A stretch of DNA of 64,000 nt, from contig NZ_JAGHZS010000013.1 of assembly GCF_017745275.1 (NCBI RefSeq), positions 1-64,000 of the forward strand. The letters run 5' to 3'. Positions 16,226 to 25,660 of the stretch are shown here, piece after piece (the first letter of the stretch is position 1; each line of letters begins with the position of its first letter). Under the pieces are notes generated by a model, which was given only the letters and a program-made list of their open reading frames with translations, was not told the origin of the DNA and did no database searches. The position numbers and the translations under genes are program-made. This DNA comes from Chitinophaga sp. (GTDB taxonomy: Bacteria > Bacteroidota > Bacteroidia > Chitinophagales > Chitinophagaceae).

Positions 16226-18601
16226 CTACAATCCGATGGTCACTCCTGCAAAGAAATTAATTCCTGCCATTGGATAGTAGTAAGTATCATATATAACGCG
16301 GCTGCTTGCCAGGTCGTAGCTGCTATAGGTGCTGCCGTTAGGCTCATATTTGGTATTGAATATATTATTCAGCATAAACTGTAATCCCAGTTCGCGGAAT
16401 AACGGTTGTGGCACTACGTAGTTAATGCGCAGGTTGCTCACAAAGTATGGATCAAGGCTGCCGGCGGTATTGGAGGTGTTGTCCATATATTGACGGCTTA
16501 CATATTTACCCAGCAGGTCGAGGTTCAGGTTTTTCACTGGTTTTACGGATAATGTTAATCCACTTACCACAGCCGGGGAGAATGAAATGTTGGTTTTGCT
16601 GAATACCTGTGTATGTGAGGCTTCCTGTTCATCGTAGGTAACGGCGTGATAGTCGAGTACTTTATTCTGACTCAGCGCAGCGTTGGCGGCGATGCTCACC
16701 ATGTTACCCAGTTTTACGTTACCATTCACTTCAATACCCATGCGGTAGCTTTTAGGAATATTGGTGCGCATATAGGCGCCTACGTTAGTGAGCATGCCGG
16801 TTTGTACCAACTGGTTTTTGTAGTTCATGTAGTATACATTGGCTTGTATGGCAGCAATGTTGTTGTTCCAGGAGTAGCCGGCTTCTACGTCGCGGAGTAT
16901 TTCCGGTTGTGGAACGTTTACGCCGTAGTTGTTTTCAAAGTCGCCGCGGTTAGGCTCTTTGTGCGCAATGGCGATAGAAGCAAATACGCGGTTAGTAGCG
17001 TTGATGTTGTAAGAGATACCAGCTTTGGGATTGAAGAAGTTGTAATTAGCATGTGCAAAATAAGCAGGCGCTGCTTCAAACCCATCCATGTTGTAGTGGA
17101 CGTTGCGGTATTGCATGTCGGCAAAAAGACTGAGTGCTGTTGTGATTTTATATTCTCCTTTCCAGTAGATATTAAAATCATTTTTTGCTGCCGGGTAGCG
17201 GTAGTATTCGTGATCTTTTTCGAAGGGGGCATCAGCCCAGATTACTTTACCGAAGTGATCGCCGGTGTACCTGTTCCAGCCGCCGCCGAGGCTCCAGTTG
17301 AATTTATCACCTGTGCGGTTAATGGAAAATACGCTGCCATAAAAGTAGTTATCTAACCATAACTGGTTAATAACATCGGCGGTATCTCTCTTTACACCAT
17401 TGATAATGGAACCAGGAATACCAAAGTCGGCGAGTGGCTTGAATCCATTATAGTTTTCATAATAGCCGCGTCCGCGGGTGAGGTGGAAGGCTACGTTGAA
17501 ATTCAGGTGTGAGTTCACTTCCTGGTTGAGGAATAACTGGTAGTGATCTTGTTGATAATTATCTGTCTGGTTGTCGTAGGGAGTACCTGGTTTTTCTGTA
17601 CCAGCTGCATTGTAGGTCCGGTCTGTATCCAGCATTGCCTTTGGTACGCCATACCATGCCTGGTAGGTTTTTTCTTTCCCGGAGAAAACATTCAGGCGGA
17701 TGGCTGTTTTTTTAGAGATGTAAGCGGCAGAAGTATAGAAGGAGCGCAGGTCCGAAGTGGCGCGGTCTATATATCCATCGGAAGAGATTTTAGAGAGACG
17801 GGCATCAATGGTGAAGTGATCATTGATGAGGCCGGAACCTGCTTTCACGGTGTGTTTCCAGCTATTGAAGGAACCGTAGCTATTGCTGATTTCGCCGTAT
17901 GCTTTTTCGTTGAATTCGTTGGTGCTGAGGTTGAGTGTGGCGCCAAATGCAGCAGCGCCGTTGGTGGAGGTACCTACACCACGTTGCAGTTGGATGCTGC
18001 TTACGGAAGAAGCAAAGTCGGGCATGTTCACAAAAAAGGTGCCTTGTGATTCCGCATCATTTACGGGAATACCATTCACTGTAACGTTGATGCGGGTAAT
18101 ATCAGAGCCACGTACGCGCATGCCGGTGTAGCCGATGCCGGTACCGGCGTCTGAATTGGTAACTACGCCAGGCTGCTGATCCAGCAGAATAGGCAGGTCT
18201 TGTCCGAGATTGTTTTTCTTGATGTCTGCCGCAGAGATAGTGGTGTTCACAAAAGGTGCATTTTTCCCGGCACGCAAACTGCTGATCTCTACCGGCTTTA
18301 CAAAGAGGGGCGATACTTCCAGGGCAATGTCTGCCTGTTGTATTTGATTATTGCTAAGGATGTTGGTGCTGAAAGATTTGAAGCCAATGAAGCTGGCGGT
18401 TAAGGTATAGCTTCCTTTTTTGGGAAGATGAATGCTGTAATGACCTTTGCTATCGGTTAATACACCAGTTTGGTTGATAGCGATAGTGACGCCTTCTAAA
18501 GGTTGGCCGCTGGTTTTATTGGTAACGGTACCGGTAACCAGGGATTGTGCATGCAAAGTGCCTGCTATAGATAGCAGCACTAATAACATTAGCTGTTTCA
18601 T
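16226..18601 (-). CDS. TonB-dependent receptor under TPP riboswitch control, thiamin or thiamin-precursor importer
   Basis: A 791-residue outer-membrane protein. A signal peptide (about 1-18) is followed by a carboxypeptidase-regulatory-like beta domain (about 20-100, GTVTNKTSGQPLEGV), a plug domain (about 115-225, with MRVRGSDITRINVTVNG) and a 22-strand-type barrel to the C-terminus, which ends in an aliphatic residue. A TPP riboswitch lies in its 5' leader, so expression should fall when thiamin pyrophosphate is high. TPP-controlled TonB receptors in Bacteroidetes are established as presumed thiamin transporters. No SusD partner is present, which fits a vitamin receptor rather than a glycan one. 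No thiamin synthesis genes lie nearby. Confidence 0.93.
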   Translation of the reverse strand: MKQLMLLVLLSIAGTLHAQSLVTGTVTNKTSGQPLEGVTIAINQTGVLTDSKGHYSIHLPKKGSYTLTASFIGFKSFSTNILSNNQIQQADIALEVSPLFVKPVEISSLRAGKNAPFVNTTISAADIKKNNLGQDLPILLDQQPGVVTNSDAGTGIGYTGMRVRGSDITRINVTVNGIPVNDAESQGTFFVNMPDFASSVSSIQLQRGVGTSTNGAAAFGATLNLSTNEFNEKAYGEISNSYGSFNSWKHTVKAGSGLINDHFTIDARLSKISSDGYIDRATSDLRSFYTSAAYISKKTAIRLNVFSGKEKTYQAWYGVPKAMLDTDRTYNAAGTEKPGTPYDNQTDNYQQDHYQLFLNQEVNSHLNFNVAFHLTRGRGYYENYNGFKPLADFGIPGSIINGVKRDTADVINQLWLDNYFYGSVFSINRTGDKFNWSLGGGWNRYTGDHFGKVIWADAPFEKDHEYYRYPAAKNDFNIYWKGEYKITTALSLFADMQYRNVHYNMDGFEAAPAYFAHANYNFFNPKAGISYNINATNRVFASIAIAHKEPNRGDFENNYGVNVPQPEILRDVEAGYSWNNNIAAIQANVYYMNYKNQLVQTGMLTNVGAYMRTNIPKSYRMGIEVNGNVKLGNMVSIAANAALSQNKVLDYHAVTYDEQEASHTQVFSKTNISFSPAVVSGLTLSVKPVKNLNLDLLGKYVSRQYMDNTSNTAGSLDPYFVSNLRINYVVPQPLFRELGLQFMLNNIFNTKYEPNGSTYSSYDLASSRVIYDTYYYPMAGINFFAGVTIGL

Positions 18602-18621
18602 GTAAAATATGTCTGTTTTCT

Positions 18622-18705
18622 GTTAGCTCATTCCTAACCAGCATTACCTGGTCCAGGTTCATTGGGTGTGATCTCAGCCTGAAAGTAAGGCACCCCATGT
18701 GGTTC
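18622..18705 (-). promoter_or_regulatory. TPP riboswitch (THI element)
   Basis: Read on the minus strand, the leader has GGGGTGCC, then GGCTGAGATCACACCC, then GAACCTGGACCAGGTAAT and a closing GGTTAGGAAT. These are the conserved helices and pyrimidine- and pyrophosphate-sensing loops of the TPP aptamer. It ends about 20 nt before the receptor start codon. No separate terminator hairpin is visible, so control is probably at translation initiation. An additional GTTCC-type hairpin lies upstream at about 18715-18734. Confidence 0.95.
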
Positions 18706-18746
18706 AAGCGTATGTTCCTGTTTCATTGCGGGAACATTTGCAGTAA

Positions 18747-18754
18747 CAAAGGTA
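18747..18754 (-). promoter_or_regulatory. Candidate -7 box upstream of the TPP riboswitch
   Basis: The minus strand reads TACCTTTG, a full match to TAnnTTTG. No clear TTTG is seen at -33. The predicted transcript start, near 18742, precedes the riboswitch by about 35 nt. Confidence 0.55.
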
Positions 18755-18874
18755 TAATGGATTGTAATAAAAAACGGGAATTATTTTTTGGAAGAAGGAA
18801 AATTGCGTAATTTCCATACCTACTTCTCTCAATCATCTTTTATAAATTTTTAACCATTTAAATCTTTATTTCTG

Positions 18875-19282
18875 ATGATCAAGCTTCAGTTAATCGGGCA
18901 TTTAGGCCGCGATGTATTGAAAAAAGAAGTCAACGGGACCGTTGTTTTTAATTTCCCCGTAGCCGTTAATGAGCGTTTCAAGAATGCACAGGGCGTATTG
19001 GAGGAAAGAACCACCTGGGTAGATTGCTCTTTGTGGGACAAAACAAACGTGGCGCCTTATTTAACACAGGGTACTATGGTGTATGTAGAAGGTACTCCCA
19101 AAGTGGAAGCCTACATCAGCAACAGTACTGGTGTTTTATCCGGCGCATTGAGATTAAGGGTTTTTTCGTTGCAGTTACTCAGCCGTAGGGAAGAGGAAAA
19201 ACGAAAAGCAACGTCAACAGAAACCCCTGTTCCCGAGGCCGAACCGGTACAGGAACAGCCCGCTGACGATCTTCCATTCTAA
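18875..19282 (+). CDS. ssb: Single-stranded DNA-binding protein
   Basis: A 135-residue SSB. The OB fold covers about residues 1-105 (LQLIGHLGRDV, TTWVDCSLWDK, GTMVYVEGTPKVEAY). A Glu/Pro-rich linker leads to the acidic tail DDLPF, which binds partner repair and replication proteins. The family often carries a second SSB paralogue in Bacteroidota, so this may be the main or an accessory copy. It is followed by its own terminator. Confidence 0.95.
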   Translation: MIKLQLIGHLGRDVLKKEVNGTVVFNFPVAVNERFKNAQGVLEERTTWVDCSLWDKTNVAPYLTQGTMVYVEGTPKVEAYISNSTGVLSGALRLRVFSLQLLSRREEEKRKATSTETPVPEAEPVQEQPADDLPF

Positions 19283-19306
19283 AAGTGTATGAAGCATTCC
19301 AATATG

Positions 19307-19343
19307 AAAGCCAACCAGTTACGGTTGGCTTTTTGTATTTTTT
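19307..19343 (+). terminator. Intrinsic terminator after ssb
   Basis: AAAGCCAACC (19307-19316) pairs perfectly with GGTTGGCTTT (19323-19332) around a 6-nt loop and is followed by a T-rich run. Confidence 0.92.
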
Positions 19344-19352
19344 CTAAAAATA

Positions 19353-19383
19353 TTTGGTGTGAATTAAAATAATCCTATCTTTG
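19353..19383 (+). promoter_or_regulatory. Bacteroidetes-type promoter of the initiator tRNA
   Basis: TTTG (19353-19356), 19-nt spacer, TATCTTTG (19376-19383). Both boxes match the consensus exactly. The tRNA 5' end is 10 nt downstream. This promoter supports assignment to the Bacteroidota. Confidence 0.88.
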
Positions 19384-19392
19384 CACCCTCAT

Positions 19393-19464
<72 letters not shown>

Positions 19465-19499
19465 CAAAAACAGCGCTAAAGAGCGTATAAAGATTTAAG

Positions 19500-19523
19500 A
19501 GCCGAAGAAATTCGGCTTTTTTT
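19500..19523 (+). terminator. Intrinsic terminator after the tRNA
   Basis: AGCCGAA (19500-19506), GAAA tetraloop, TTCGGCT (19511-19517), then a run of T. It lies 35 nt after the tRNA and 44 nt before era. Confidence 0.92.
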
Positions 19524-19567
19524 ATTTCCGTAAGTTTGAGTTGTGAAAGCAGCGTTTAATTGTCATC

Positions 19568-20437
19568 ATGCACAAAGCAGGTTTTGTAAACATTTTCGGT
19601 AAGCCCAATGCGGGGAAAAGTACATTGCTGAACGCCATCATCGGCGAAAAGCTGGCGATCATTTCTCCCAAAGTGCAAACCACCCGGCACCGTATTACAG
19701 GGGTATTAACAGACCCTGGGTACCAGATCGTATTTTCTGATACCCCCGGTATTATTGATCCCAAGTATAAGCTGCACGAGAAAATGATGGGTGCGGTAAA
19801 ATCTGCCCTCGAAGATGCCGATGTAGCACTACTGATTATGGACGCCAAAGACTCCATGGAAGAAAACCTGGAGCTGTTCGACTCACTGAAACTGAAAGTT
19901 CCCGTTATCCTTATCATCAATAAAATGGATAACATCCTCAAAGAGGAAATGGCCGTTTTAATAGAACGGGCAAAGGCCTGGGGAAAAGCAGCAGCTGTAG
20001 TACCGGTATCTGCCATGCAGAAAAAAGGTATTAAAGAACTGCTCACTGAAATAGTTGCACTCTTACCGGAAGCCAACGCTTTCTATCCTGATGACACACT
20101 AACGGATAAGTCTACACGCTTTTTCGTGGCAGAAATGATCCGTGAAAAAATATTCCAGTTATTCGAAGAAGAAATTCCTTATCACACCACCGTTATTGTA
20201 ACACAATACCAGGAAAAGGATACCCTCACGAAGATAACCGCGGAAATCATTGTTACCCGCGACACCCAGAAAGGTATTATCCTGGGAGAAAGAGGTAAAT
20301 CTATTCGTGAATTAGGTACCCTGGCCCGCCAGGAAATCGAAAAATTCATCGAAAGAAAAGTATTCCTGGAACTGTTTGTGAAAGTGCGTGGTAAATGGCG
20401 TGATAACGATACCTTCCTGAAGGAATACGGATATTAA
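19568..20437 (+). CDS. era: GTPase Era
   Basis: A 289-residue GTPase that assists 16S rRNA maturation and 30S assembly. The G domain has G1 GKPNAGKSTLLNA, G3 DTPGI and G4 NKMD. The C-terminal KH domain has the GERGKSIRELG loop near residue 240 for binding the 3' end of 16S rRNA. Length is typical. It lies upstream of the related GTPase gene der, 55 nt away on the same strand, and is likely co-transcribed with it. Confidence 0.97.
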   Translation: MHKAGFVNIFGKPNAGKSTLLNAIIGEKLAIISPKVQTTRHRITGVLTDPGYQIVFSDTPGIIDPKYKLHEKMMGAVKSALEDADVALLIMDAKDSMEENLELFDSLKLKVPVILIINKMDNILKEEMAVLIERAKAWGKAAAVVPVSAMQKKGIKELLTEIVALLPEANAFYPDDTLTDKSTRFFVAEMIREKIFQLFEEEIPYHTTVIVTQYQEKDTLTKITAEIIVTRDTQKGIILGERGKSIRELGTLARQEIEKFIERKVFLELFVKVRGKWRDNDTFLKEYGY

Positions 20438-20492
20438 TAATGAAAAATTCCTGGATATATTTCCAGGTTAGTACGACAAAATATAAATAAAA

Positions 20493-21806
20493 ATGGCAGG
20501 ATTTACAGTAGCTATAGTGGGTCGCCCGAACGTAGGCAAGTCAACGTTGTTCAATCGTTTACTGGAACAACGTAAAGCCATCGTAGATGACCAGAGCGGT
20601 GTAACCCGTGATAGACAATATGGTATTGCCGACTGGAATGGCAAAACTTTCAACGTAGTTGATACCGGCGGATTTGTAAGCGGCAGCGACGATGTATTTG
20701 AGCGGGAAATCCGCAAACAGGCGAAAGTAGCTATGGAAGAGGCTAACCTCATCATCTTTATGTGTGATGTTACTACTGGTATTACCGACCTGGATGCAGA
20801 TGTAGCAGATGTGCTGCGCCGTACTTCCAAACCGGTATATTTAGTAGTAAACAAAGTAGATAACAACCAACGCCAACTGGAAGCTACCGAGTTTTACAGC
20901 ATGGGCTTTGAACATATTTATTTCCTCTCCTCCATGAGCGGCAGTGGTACCGGTGAATTACTGGACGACGTAGTAGCTAATATTACACCGGAAATGGGTG
21001 AGGCTACGCTGGAAACCAACCTGCCTAAAATAGCCATCATTGGCCAGCCTAACGTAGGTAAATCTTCTTTGCTGAATGCACTGGTAGGTGCAGAGCGTAA
21101 TATCGTTTCTGATATTGCCGGTACTACCCGTGATACCATTCACACACACTATAACATGTTCCAGAAAGATTTTATGCTGATTGATACCGCAGGTATCCGG
21201 CGTAAAACCAAGGTGCATGAGGACCTGGAATTTTATTCCGTGATCCGCGCTATTAAAGCAGTAGATGAATCAGATGTGGTGATGCTGTTGCTGGATGCTG
21301 AAAAAGGCATTACTGCGCAGGATCTGAGCATCTTTAGCCTGGCTACCCGTAAGGGGAAAGGTATTGTAATTCTGGTTAACAAATGGGACCTGGTAACCAA
21401 AGGCACCAACACGGCCAGGGATTATGAGAAAGAGCTGAAGAAACGCCTGGCGCCATTTTCCGATGTACCTGTAATCTTCACTTCTGTAACGGAGAAGCAA
21501 CGTATTTTTAAAGCGATAGAAACCGCGCTGGAGGTGTATGAGAACCGTCAACGCCGCATACAAACATCTGTGCTGAATGAAGTGCTGTTGAAAGCTATTG
21601 AGGCTTATCACCCACCGGTAGTAAGAGGTATTCCTATCCGTATTAAGTATGTAACGCAGATACCTACGCATACACCGGCCTTTGCCTTTTTCTGTAACCT
21701 GCCGGATGATGTAAAAACGCCTTATCGTAACTACCTGGAAAACCAGATTCGTACGAACTTCAACTTCAACGGGGTGCCGCTGAAAATATTTTTCCGGAAA
21801 AAATAA
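20493..21806 (+). CDS. der: Ribosome-associated GTPase Der (EngA)
   Basis: A 437-residue protein with two tandem GTPase domains, the hallmark of Der. The first has GRPNVGKSTLFNR (about residue 9) and VDTGGF, the second GQPNVGKSSLLNA (about 185) and DTAGIRRK. A C-terminal KH-like domain follows. It acts in 50S subunit assembly. Its neighbour era acts on the small subunit, so the pair forms a ribosome-biogenesis unit. Confidence 0.97.
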   Translation: MAGFTVAIVGRPNVGKSTLFNRLLEQRKAIVDDQSGVTRDRQYGIADWNGKTFNVVDTGGFVSGSDDVFEREIRKQAKVAMEEANLIIFMCDVTTGITDLDADVADVLRRTSKPVYLVVNKVDNNQRQLEATEFYSMGFEHIYFLSSMSGSGTGELLDDVVANITPEMGEATLETNLPKIAIIGQPNVGKSSLLNALVGAERNIVSDIAGTTRDTIHTHYNMFQKDFMLIDTAGIRRKTKVHEDLEFYSVIRAIKAVDESDVVMLLLDAEKGITAQDLSIFSLATRKGKGIVILVNKWDLVTKGTNTARDYEKELKKRLAPFSDVPVIFTSVTEKQRIFKAIETALEVYENRQRRIQTSVLNEVLLKAIEAYHPPVVRGIPIRIKYVTQIPTHTPAFAFFCNLPDDVKTPYRNYLENQIRTNFNFNGVPLKIFFRKK

Positions 21807-21836
21807 GCTGTTGCGCAAAAAAAGAGATGGTAGGAT

Positions 21837-21866
21837 TTTGTAATTTATAAAATTTACATACCTTTG
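21837..21866 (+). promoter_or_regulatory. Bacteroidetes-type promoter of the small lipoprotein gene
   Basis: TTTG (21837-21840), 18-nt spacer, TACCTTTG (21859-21866). The start codon at 21898 leaves a leader of about 27 nt. Confidence 0.8.
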
Positions 21867-21897
21867 CGCCGGTTTTAAAAAATAAAACAAACACAAA

Positions 21898-22116
21898 ATG
21901 AAAAAATTATTCGTATTCGCTGTAGCTGCTGGTATGTTCTTCGTAGCTTGTAATGGTGGTGCTTCTAACACTGCTGATTCTACTGCAACTGCTCCAGTTG
22001 ACACTATGAACGCTGCTCCAGTAGCACAACCAGTTGATTCTGCTGCTCACGTTGATTCTGCTGCTGCTGCAACTGCTCCAGTTGATTCAGCTGCTGCTGC
22101 AACTCCAGCTAAGTAA
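21898..22116 (+). CDS. Small Ala/Pro-rich lipoprotein
   Basis: A 72-residue protein with a lipoprotein signal: a hydrophobic core and a lipobox FVAC with Cys18 as the lipidation site. The mature part is low-complexity, rich in Ala, Pro, Val, Asp and Thr, with PVDSAA-like units repeated about three times. The DNA is unusually repetitive (GCTGCT and GTTGATTCTGCT runs). Strong promoter and terminator signals frame it as a single-gene unit, which suggests abundant expression. No enzymatic domain; it is perhaps a surface or spacer lipoprotein. Function unknown. Confidence 0.85.
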   Translation: MKKLFVFAVAAGMFFVACNGGASNTADSTATAPVDTMNAAPVAQPVDSAAHVDSAAAATAPVDSAAAATPAK

Positions 22117-22157
22117 GAGAATATTATTTCACATAATATATCTTTCTTGCAAGAAAT

Positions 22158-22191
22158 TAAAAAGCCCATCGCTTAGCGGTGGGCTTTTTAA
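22158..22191 (+). terminator. Intrinsic terminator after the small lipoprotein gene
   Basis: A long stem TAAAAAGCCCATCGC with its mirrored partner (one mismatch) around a 4-nt TTAG loop, followed by TTTTTA. A heptad hairpin starts 4 nt later. Confidence 0.9.
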
Positions 22192-22194
22192 TTG

Positions 22195-22312
22195 AGCGGA
22201 AAGCTAAAAGCAGAAAGCATAAAGCTATTGAGGCGAATGATCATTGCGAATATTAGTACGCTTTGATCATTCGCCTCAATAGCTTTATGCTTTCTGCTTT
22301 TAGCTTTCCGCT
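22195..22312. repeat. Heptad-armed inverted repeat, family A, copy 4
   Basis: Perfect 49-bp arms (22195-22243 and 22264-22312) around a 20-nt apex. Four AGCNNAA heptads, AGCTATTGAG, then GCGAATGATCA. The right arm overlaps the stop codon (22311-22313) of the SirB1-like gene. A true terminator sits just before it, so the hairpin is not needed for termination of the lipoprotein gene. Confidence 0.94.
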
Positions 22313-23183
22313 AATCTTCCAGGATACTGGAAAGATTCATTAACTCATCCTGCTTATACGCATCTTTATCGTCCTGGAAACACTTGGCCAGTTCTTCCAG
22401 CAGGAATTGTATGAGTCGTTTGTTAGATTGTGGTTTAAAGTAAGAAGGAACAGAAGGGACCTGTACTCTTTTCAGGTAAGTATCTACATCCTGTTGGGTA
22501 TAGATTTGCCCCTGGATCGGATCTATGAAAAACAGGATCCGGTGATCACCTGGTTCTATCGGACCGGAAAAATCAACGTAGCTATCGAAATACGCCAGGA
22601 TGAACTGACGGGGAATATTTACTGCATATACCGGTAAATCCAGCATGGCGCAGAGGCTCTGATAGATGATGCCGTTGGTGATAGGATTTCCTTTTTTGGA
22701 CTCTATTACCTGGTTAATGAAGAATTGATTTTTACGTTGATAGGAGACCTCTTCCCCTTTAAGCCCGAAATAATTATAGACCATGCTGTTTAATACATTG
22801 ATCTGTTCCAGCGGGGTGAGGTAATTATTTAGCTCCAGCCAGATATTACGTTTGATGCGGTCTATTTCTGTGATGATCTGGGAATCGATGAGGTCTGGAA
22901 ACTGGTACCTGGCGGCCAGTATGGCCCCCTGCATCAGGTCAGGTACGTCTGAATGTGCCCATACACGCAGGGCTGCCTGCAAATCCTGGTAATGTACCCG
23001 ATGAATAAGCAGCTCTATCCTTTCCTGAATAGCTTCGTCAATTGTATTCTCCCACAAATTCTCCAGGTTTGGAATAATATCTTTACCGTACAGTAGTATT
23101 TTACTGGCAACAGTATCGAATACCTCCAGATCAGGATCATCCAACAGGTGGAACAAAGCGTTTATTTCTCTGTTTTCGTTCAT
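22311..23183 (-). CDS. SirB1-like transglutaminase-fold protein
   Basis: A 290-residue cytoplasmic protein. The N-terminal half is helical (LDDPDLEVFDTVASKIL, HEAT-like). The middle carries the transglutaminase-like SirB1 region (YNYFGLKGEEVSYQ, KGNPITNGIIYQSLC, VYAVNIPRQFILAY). The usual catalytic triad is not evident, so it may be a non-catalytic binding domain; homologues elsewhere are linked to tetratricopeptide regions. Role unknown. The gene lies 128 nt downstream of topA, on the same strand, and ends inside a heptad hairpin. Confidence 0.78.
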   Translation of the reverse strand: MNENREINALFHLLDDPDLEVFDTVASKILLYGKDIIPNLENLWENTIDEAIQERIELLIHRVHYQDLQAALRVWAHSDVPDLMQGAILAARYQFPDLIDSQIITEIDRIKRNIWLELNNYLTPLEQINVLNSMVYNYFGLKGEEVSYQRKNQFFINQVIESKKGNPITNGIIYQSLCAMLDLPVYAVNIPRQFILAYFDSYVDFSGPIEPGDHRILFFIDPIQGQIYTQQDVDTYLKRVQVPSVPSYFKPQSNKRLIQFLLEELAKCFQDDKDAYKQDELMNLSSILED

Positions 23184-23311
23184 ACCATTATCTATGATCA
23201 GTTGGTAATCATCAAATGATGTGATCCTGTTGGCAAATTAAATAATAAGCATATCACTTACACTGCAGTTATTATCATTGCCTCCATTTTCATCATATTC
23301 GTACCACTGCG

Positions 23312-25660
23312 TTATTCAGCCTTCTTCTTCCTGGGTGGCGCCTTTTTCTTAGGTGGATTCGCTTTAGCTTCTTCAATGATGGCTTTAGCTTCTTCTACCG
23401 TTAAGTCAGCAGCGGTATCAATTTTCTCTTTTGGTATCTTAAAGTTCTTCAATCCTTGTTTAATGTATGGGCCATAAGGTCCTTTCAGGATCTGTATTTT
23501 TTCTTTCTCAAATATTTTGATGGTACGCTCGTCTTTTGCAGTACGTTTTTCTGCAATGAGCGGTGCTACTTCATCCAGTTCTACTGTATACGGGTCCATT
23601 TCCTTTTTGAGGGAATAGAATTTTTTATCGTGTTGTGCGTAAGGACCAAAGCGACCGATATTGATAATTACATCAGAATCTTCAAACTGACCCAGGTTGC
23701 GGGGCAGCTTAAATAGCTCCATGGCTTCATCCAGCGTAATGGTTTCAATGCTCTGCGTAGCCTTTAATTTCGCGAAGCGTGGCTTTTCCTCATCTTCCAC
23801 ACTACCTATCTGGATCATAGGACCATAGCGGCCCATACGTGCTACAATAGGTTTGCCGGAAGCTGCATCTGTACCCAGCGGACGTTCACCTTTTACACGT
23901 TCTGCATTTTCCAGTGTGTTTTCCACATCTTTATGGAAGGGAAAGTAGAAATCGCTGATCATGTTATTCCATTCCTTTTTACCGCTGGCAATTTCATCGA
24001 ATTCTTCCTCTATTTTGGCGGTAAAGCCATAGTCCATTACGTTATTAAAGTATTGGTTGAGGAAGTCGGTTACGATCATACCCAGATCGGTAGGGAATAG
24101 TTTGGCTTTTTCTGCGCCGGTATTTTCAGACTCGGTTTGTTTGCTGATCTTATCTGCTTTCAGTACCAGGATGCGGTAATCTCTCTTAACACCTTCTTTT
24201 TCTCTTTTCTCTACATAATTACGCTTCTGAATAGTGGTAATAGTAGGTGCATAAGTAGAGGGGCGGCCGATGCCCAGTTCTTCCAGTTTCTTTACCAGGC
24301 TGGCTTCTGTATAGCGTGGCGCCGGGCGGGAGAATCTTTCGGTGGCCTTCATTTCTTTCAGGTCCAGCGATTGTTTTACCGCTAACGGAGGTAAAGAACC
24401 TTCCTGTTCTTCCTGTTCTTCTTCGTCATCGTGGCTTTCCATGTATACTTTCAGGAAGCCATCGAATTTCAGTACTTCCCCGCTGGCGGTGAGCTCTTCG
24501 TGGTTAGTAGAGATATCGATTTTAGCAATGGTTTTTTCCAGCTCGGCATCTGCCATCTGGCTGGCGATGGTACGTTTCCAGATCAGTTCGTACAGTTTGC
24601 GGGTATCCGCATCATCTACCGTGGTATTTTCCATGTAGGTGGGGCGGATGGCTTCGTGCGCTTCCTGTGCGGACTCGTTTTTATTTTTGAATTTGCGGTG
24701 TTGGTGGTATTTATTACCAAAACTGCCTTTAATAGCTTTTTCTATTTCAGCTACTGCCGTATCGGACAGGTTCACGGAGTCCGTACGCATATAGGTGATA
24801 TTACCGCTTTCATACAGCTTTTGAGCCAGCAACATGGTCTTTGAAACACTGTAGCCCAGTTTGCGGCTGGCCTCCTGTTGCAGGGTAGACGTGGTAAATG
24901 GCGCCGCAGGCGATTTTTTACCGGGTTTTACCTGTATATCTTTAACGGTATAGGCTGCACCCACGCACTGTTGCAGGAATTTCTCGGCGTCTTCGGCAGT
25001 TTTGAATTTACCCGGACCTTCTGCTTTGAAGGAAATGTTTTTGCCATTAATATCTTTACCGGTAAAGTAAGCTTCTACTTTAAAGGTGCTGACAGACTGG
25101 AAGTGGTTGATTTCTCTTTCACGCTCCACAATCAGTCGTACCGCTACAGATTGTACACGGCCGGCAGACAGGGAGTTGCGCATACTCATTTTACGCCACA
25201 GTACCGGGGAAATTTCAAAGCCCACAATACGATCCAGTATACGCCGCGCCTGTTGCGCATTTACACGGTCCATATCCAGTTTACGCGGATGTTGTACAGC
25301 GTTTTCTATAGCAGGTTTGGTGATTTCATGGAAAACAATGCGTTTGGTAGTTTTAGGGTCCAGTTTCAATACCTCACATAAATGCCAGGAAATGGCTTCT
25401 CCTTCACGGTCCTCATCCGTTGCCAGCCATACCTCATCGGTATCCTTCGCCAGCTTCTTCAGTTCCTTTACTACCTTTTCTTTATCCTCTGGGATGACAT
25501 ACTTAGGCTTGAAGTTATTATCGATGTCTATCCCCATGTCGTCTTTCTCCAGATCACGAATGTGACCGAAGCAGGACTTGACTTCGAAGTCTTTGCCCAA
25601 TATTTTTTCTATGGTCTTGGCTTTCGCCGGGGACTCAACTATAACTAAATTTTTTGCCAT
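23312..25660 (-). CDS. topA: DNA topoisomerase I (type IA)
   Basis: A 782-residue enzyme that relaxes negative supercoils. The TOPRIM domain at the N-terminus has VIVESPAKAKTIEK and the metal site TDEDREGEAISWHL. Tyr290 in GNITYMRTDS is the catalytic tyrosine that links to DNA. The C-terminal part has topoisomerase C-terminal repeats (RFGPYAQ, YGPYIKQG) in place of zinc fingers and ends in a Lys/Pro-rich tail. Start at the ATG giving MAKNLVIVES, as in relatives. Confidence 0.97.
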   Translation of the reverse strand: MAKNLVIVESPAKAKTIEKILGKDFEVKSCFGHIRDLEKDDMGIDIDNNFKPKYVIPEDKEKVVKELKKLAKDTDEVWLATDEDREGEAISWHLCEVLKLDPKTTKRIVFHEITKPAIENAVQHPRKLDMDRVNAQQARRILDRIVGFEISPVLWRKMSMRNSLSAGRVQSVAVRLIVEREREINHFQSVSTFKVEAYFTGKDINGKNISFKAEGPGKFKTAEDAEKFLQQCVGAAYTVKDIQVKPGKKSPAAPFTTSTLQQEASRKLGYSVSKTMLLAQKLYESGNITYMRTDSVNLSDTAVAEIEKAIKGSFGNKYHQHRKFKNKNESAQEAHEAIRPTYMENTTVDDADTRKLYELIWKRTIASQMADAELEKTIAKIDISTNHEELTASGEVLKFDGFLKVYMESHDDEEEQEEQEGSLPPLAVKQSLDLKEMKATERFSRPAPRYTEASLVKKLEELGIGRPSTYAPTITTIQKRNYVEKREKEGVKRDYRILVLKADKISKQTESENTGAEKAKLFPTDLGMIVTDFLNQYFNNVMDYGFTAKIEEEFDEIASGKKEWNNMISDFYFPFHKDVENTLENAERVKGERPLGTDAASGKPIVARMGRYGPMIQIGSVEDEEKPRFAKLKATQSIETITLDEAMELFKLPRNLGQFEDSDVIINIGRFGPYAQHDKKFYSLKKEMDPYTVELDEVAPLIAEKRTAKDERTIKIFEKEKIQILKGPYGPYIKQGLKNFKIPKEKIDTAADLTVEEAKAIIEEAKANPPKKKAPPRKKKAE

